This document shows positions 61,101-64,000 of a stretch of 64,000 bases of DNA, piece after piece. The notes beneath the pieces are model-generated. The model had not been told where the DNA came from. It was given only the letters and a program-made list of their open reading frames with translations, and ran no database searches. The DNA lies in NCBI RefSeq assembly GCF_963675165.1, contig NC_087393.1, positions 4,975,702-5,039,701 of the forward strand, written 5' to 3'. How positions within the stretch are numbered: position 1 is the stretch's first letter; every line of letters begins with the position of its first letter. The DNA comes from Halichondria panicea. Lineage: Eukaryota; Porifera; Demospongiae; Suberitida; Halichondriidae. Position numbers and translations under genes: made by a program.

Positions 61101-64000
61101 CGAGGTTCTACTGTATATGGCCTGCGGAAACTGCAGCAATGCTATTCTCTAAGACTGCATGCCACAGGCGTGGATGCAATTCATATAAAAAAACTGCAAC
61201 GTCCTACATATAGTTACTGTTACATATAGATGTTCTTATATAGGTACATTTTATAGGCCGAGGGTTAGTTTCCAGTAGCTATTTGTTAGCATGCCTTATT
61301 GTGTATACCCAGTCCCTCATTATCAGCATAGAGTAGCCCTCTCCTAGACTCACCGTACACGATGCTTCATGCTCTCCACATCCTTGTGCTCCTTGATATT
61401 GAGCAAAGTGAGATGATTCTTAAGGACCTCCTCAATGTCCATTGCTAGCTCTTCAAGGTCCTTTAGTAATAGAGAGAACAAAATATACGGATTGCATACC
61501 GTATAGCGGGTATATTTCGAGGGTATAAATTTTCGCGGATGAACCATTACAAAGGATTTTGCGGATTTTATTTTCGTAGTCTGACTTCCAGCCTTTTGGC
61601 GCATGCGCACATCAACATGCAGCTGTACCTCCACATCGTTAGCCTCGAATCCATAATACTAAACACGCCTACTATTCATAAATTTTCGTGGGTATAAATT
61701 TTCGCGGTACAGGCTCAATCCGTGAAAACCGCAAACATTTATACCCTCAAAATATACCCGCTATACGGTACATGCATTGCACGACTGCATAAAATTTGTA
61801 AGTCTGTGTATAAATAAAATAGCAAGCAAAGGTATACCCATACGTTTAACCAATGGGAAAGTTTGCTCCTTAATTGTTCCTACATGTATATACCATATCC
61901 CACCCAGCTATGATGTGAGATTGTCACCTCAGTGTACCCTTTGGCTTTTAGAGCAGCTGTTTCCGGTGCCAGGGTTGTGATCTTCTGGATAAGGGAAGAG
62001 ATGGTAGACATCTTGACAGCAAACATCCGATGGTACTTGATTAAGATGGAAAAACGACTATATGTGTGTGCATGTGTGTGGTGGGGGGTGTTGTTATGTT
62101 TAATTCATTGACAACAGAGTCCAATAATGCATGCTATACAAGCTTGCATGAATAATAAAGTAATTGGACCTAGCTTATTCTTATTTTAGATCCTATACAA
62201 CATAGGTTTGTGTGTGAGCTCACGTGACTGCTTTATGTGCTTCACTGAGTCCACTGAGCTTTGCGTGCTTATCCAGTAGTTTCTCTGCCTCCTCACTCAA
62301 CTCTCCCCTCCACCTCCTCCGATACTGACCCCCCACACGACCCTCGTGGTTCACTACAGCATGAGTCAGCTGCAGATGCTCCCACATGCCAACCTTCAAA
62401 GGGGTTGAATATAATTATACAGGCAAACTGTCTGCCTTCTAATACACAATCTTCCTACAAGCTACTAGGTCACACAGCTTGCTAGAGCATCTCCCCCCAC
62501 CCACACTCTCATCTCTAGACCTAAAGCACTCTTGTTATAAACAACTCCGCTGCCCACAGTCCTCACCTCTAGAGAGGTGTTCTTCTTGACCTGTTCCACT
62601 GACAGGTCCACAATGATGGAGCCGTAGCGACTCTTCCCTGAGTGAGAGAAAAGCTCCATCTCTTTGCCTTCTACACGTTTTAGTCCTAACAGTGAGAAAA
62701 ACGCACGTCCCATGTACTCTTCAGTCTTATGCAAATCCTTCACAAATCTGGTAGAGGAGATATAATGTTAACGGATCATACTAACTGTATAAATACAACA
62801 TCAGATCAGTAGGTCCAAGAGTGCATTAAATAAATGTATTCTTGCCCATATGCATGGCCAACAGTTGCAATATAAATAGCATACAGTTGCAACAAATTCT
62901 AGCACTAGATGCTGGCTAAAGATGAGCTAGCTATACTTGAACTTCTAATATTGCCCCTGAAGGGTGCTTCTCTGATGAAAAGGGTCCTTTTTACGTAAAA
63001 ACTTGAAACTTGATTAATTAAGACAGCCAGCCACTGAACAATAATCTAAGTTCAGGGTCTCAGTAACCAATAGCCTCGATTCCAGGCCGCAAGAAATTCG
63101 AGGCTAAGTAGCCACAGAAACATCCTATTCTATGCTATGACAATTAAATTGGAGTCAATAGCAACTGTATGGCCACGGGAAAGAAAACAGCTCACATGTG
63201 TCATTTTATGCATAATTATAATAGTATACCAAGAATAAGAGAAGAGGGCATGTAACAGTTTGCGAGTAAAAACTGTAAGTGGGCGGTGGAATTTACTGGA
63301 AAAGTACAGTCAGCATATAGATAGAAAAATCACTTCTATTTATATGAATGGTATAAGAAATTTTGAAATTGGGTAAACTATGACAAAGTTATGACAACAT
63401 TATGAGGGCGTACCTCAACTCAAACAGACTTTAGTCTTGTCCGCAAACATGTACATGTAAACAAGTGATACACGAGATTGTACATCTGTATCAGCATTTT
63501 TCCTAACCACAAACCACAGGGATCTGGTGTATAATTACGATTCCAATAAGAGACTGTATCACAGTACGTTATAAACCACTGTATAGCAACCACATAGCAA
63601 CGGGCAAGAAGGGTAATTGTTAGAGGCTGCACATATTGATACAGAGGCAGGGTCTTGTTGAGAATTACACAGAGAGACATGTGAAGGGAAATGCAGTATA
63701 TTCCCTTTACTCCCTGGATCCACACACAAACACACTCACTGTCGAATGCCCTTGACCCTCGTGGGACCGTCCCACACCTCCACCACTAGCATCTCTCGCT
63801 CAGCACAGCCCATCGACCTGTGCAATACAAATCACTCTGTAATTACCATTACACTGCACATAGGTTATAATATGCATACTGTACATGTACATGCTTCATA
63901 TTACATAAATAGCACACCACTCGATCACACTCTTCACACACACACACTCACAGTTCGAGAGTCTCATTCCACTGAGGGTTGAGGTTAGCTTTCCGCACAC
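52787..64000 (-). CDS. UNC13D (Munc13-4)/BAIAP3-like priming factor, copy B (5' end outside window)
   Basis: Tandem paralogue of copy A in the same orientation. 19 exons visible: 63952-64000 (partial), 63740-63817, 62567-62747, 62224-62393, 61928-62057, 61354-61460, 59502-59652, 59217-59314, 58690-58738, 58488-58606, 57435-57648, 57170-57325, 54906-55118, 54771-54839, 54638-54717, 53882-54074, 53543-53756, 53294-53423, 52787-53207. Most exon lengths equal those of copy A. Differences: C2B keeps SDPF and IFDYD, but the C2A exon 63740-63817 is 18 nt shorter, so VWDSDKD becomes VWDGPT and the loop-3 acidic cluster is gone. Exon 61354-61460 lost the acceptor used in copy A (10-nt deletion) and seems to use AAAG 18 nt further in, dropping six residues. 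The tail is three residues shorter. The same role in vesicle priming is expected. Confidence 0.88.
54141..54561. mobile_element. 421-bp inverted-repeat element CCGTATTTACTTGATTAAAC
   Basis: Ends CCGTATTTACTTGATTAAAC and complement, flanked by TA; inner repeats of GGGCGTTTAT. In the UNC13D-B intron 54075-54637. Confidence 0.88.
55119..55253. repeat. GT microsatellite at a UNC13D-B splice acceptor
   Basis: (GT)n, on the minus strand (CA)n ending in CACAG-CTGAGTATAG; positionally equivalent to 37968 in copy A. Confidence 0.95.
55769..56100. mobile_element. 332-bp inverted-repeat element CCGTACTTATTCGATTTAAA
   Basis: Ends CCGTACTTATTCGATTTAAAGC / complement with a few mismatches, flanked by TA. 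It hosts the 55-bp GCCTCGATT-type mini-element at 55908-55962. Confidence 0.86.
55908..55962. mobile_element. 55-bp minimal GCCTCGATT element, nested
   Basis: TA-TCCTCGATTATAGGCCGC ... GCGGCCTGGAATTGAGGC-TA, with only a 14-17 bp interior; inserted in the 55769-56100 element. Confidence 0.7.
56222..56310. repeat. GT microsatellite
   Basis: Interrupted (GT)n with GGGTGT units, in the UNC13D-B intron 55119-57169. Confidence 0.93.
56363..57090. mobile_element. 728-bp foldback element (copy 2)
   Basis: Ends CAGTGCATCCAGCCAGTCTA / TAGACTGGATGCACTG flanked by TA; the outer 230 bp of each arm match those of the foldback at 42614-43837. Older: the arms differ at many positions. Confidence 0.86.
57780..57867. 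repeat. Short hairpin repeat
   Basis: GAATATGAGCCATATTTTAC and its inverted copy 57821-57857 (ATATGGCTCATATTTTTAC...), separated by the CCCAGGGAAGTATGG region. In a UNC13D-B intron; origin unknown. Confidence 0.6.
58346..58436. repeat. Palindromic hairpin repeat
   Basis: GTTGACTGGTTGCC, then TTATAACCAACC-TCGGCATT-GGTTGGTTATAA, then TAGTCAACCAGTCAA: two nested inverted pairs around an 8-nt loop. In the same intron as the previous hairpin. Confidence 0.7.
58740..59172. repeat. GGGGTACAGTGTG minisatellite filling a UNC13D-B intron
   Basis: About 430 bp of short repeats (GGGGTACAGTGTG with G-run variants) occupy almost all of the intron 58739-59216. The same intron in copy A (41296-41356) is 61 bp. 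Confidence 0.93.
60064..60735. repeat. 24-bp minisatellite ATGCAGCAGTGTGAGGAAGACTCC
   Basis: About 27 units of 24 bp (GAAGACTCCATGCAGCAGTG plus TGAG, with TAAG and CGTG variants) in the UNC13D-B intron 59653-61353. Because 24 is a multiple of 3, several frames on both strands stay open ([24 protein letters not shown]). The intronic position argues against coding. Confidence 0.95.
60811..61113. mobile_element. Pogo/Tigger-like MITE (303 bp)
   Basis: Ends CAGTAGAACCTCGATTATCC / GGATAATCGAGGTTCTACTG flanked by TA, with further ATTATCCGG copies inside each end: typical of pogo/Tigger-class non-autonomous elements. No transposase. Confidence 0.88.
61499..61768. mobile_element. 270-bp inverted-repeat element CCGTATAGCGGGTATATTT
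   Basis: Ends CCGTATAGCGGGTATATTTC / complement (about 30 bp, few mismatches), flanked by TA, with TTTTCGCGG motifs inside. The left end lies 39 bp from exon 61354-61460. Confidence 0.9.
63073..63104. mobile_element. 32-bp minimal GCCTCGATT element
   Basis: TA-GCCTCGATTCCAGGCCGC...AATTCGAGGC-TA, the shortest member of the family seen here, in the UNC13D-B intron 62748-63739. Confidence 0.7.

Overview
The window is nuclear DNA from an animal, most likely a sponge. The genes are split by many short GT-AG introns, packed tightly and often arranged head to head. Every recognisable protein is metazoan: SUZ12, SPSB3, CHMP6, a KLHL2/3-type Kelch protein, RPP21, COX10 and two Munc13-4-type UNC13D paralogues. 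Many small terminal-inverted-repeat elements and CA/GT microsatellites fill introns and gaps. The sponge assignment is inference from compactness, AT-rich introns and SRCR content. I could not compare with a genome.

Layout. 1-7296 (+): SUZ12, 5' end outside the window. One intron holds nine tandem tRNA-Val units, another six tRNA-Thr units. 7297-8312: a NUP96-like exon relic and a GT repeat. 8313-9884 (-): a JmjC protein with a signal peptide. 10124-10882 (+): SPSB3. 11066-13440 (-): a coiled-coil protein with a RAMA-like domain. 13921-18452 (+): three tandem small genes encoding MG(C/N)-start, probably lipid-anchored coiled-coil proteins, with one small unknown gene (-) between them. 19964-22063 (+): CHMP6. 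22504-26112 (-): KLHL2/3-type BTB-Kelch. 26299-27972 (+): an SRCR receptor. 28194-29459 (-): RPP21, head to head with COX10 (29626-31564, +). 31565-34850: repeats, decayed ORFs and a duplicated scrap of the COX10 3' end. 34852-51061 (-): a complete 26-exon UNC13D-like gene (copy A). 52787 to beyond 64000 (-): a second copy (copy B) with 19 exons visible.

Functionally, COX10 (heme A synthesis), RPP21 (RNase P), CHMP6 (ESCRT-III), SUZ12 (PRC2), KLHL2/3 (CUL3 adaptor) and SPSB3 (CUL5 adaptor) are conserved housekeeping or regulatory genes and do not form one pathway. The most notable signals are three. First, the tandem UNC13D pair appears to have lost different calcium-binding residues in each copy (C2B in A, C2A in B). 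Second, the tandem family of small MGC coiled-coil genes shares one exon plan, including a 47-nt second exon. Third, there are intronic tRNA arrays inside SUZ12. Exon junctions given here were placed by eye from GT-AG sites, reading frame and homology to remembered family patterns; all multi-exon models close in frame.
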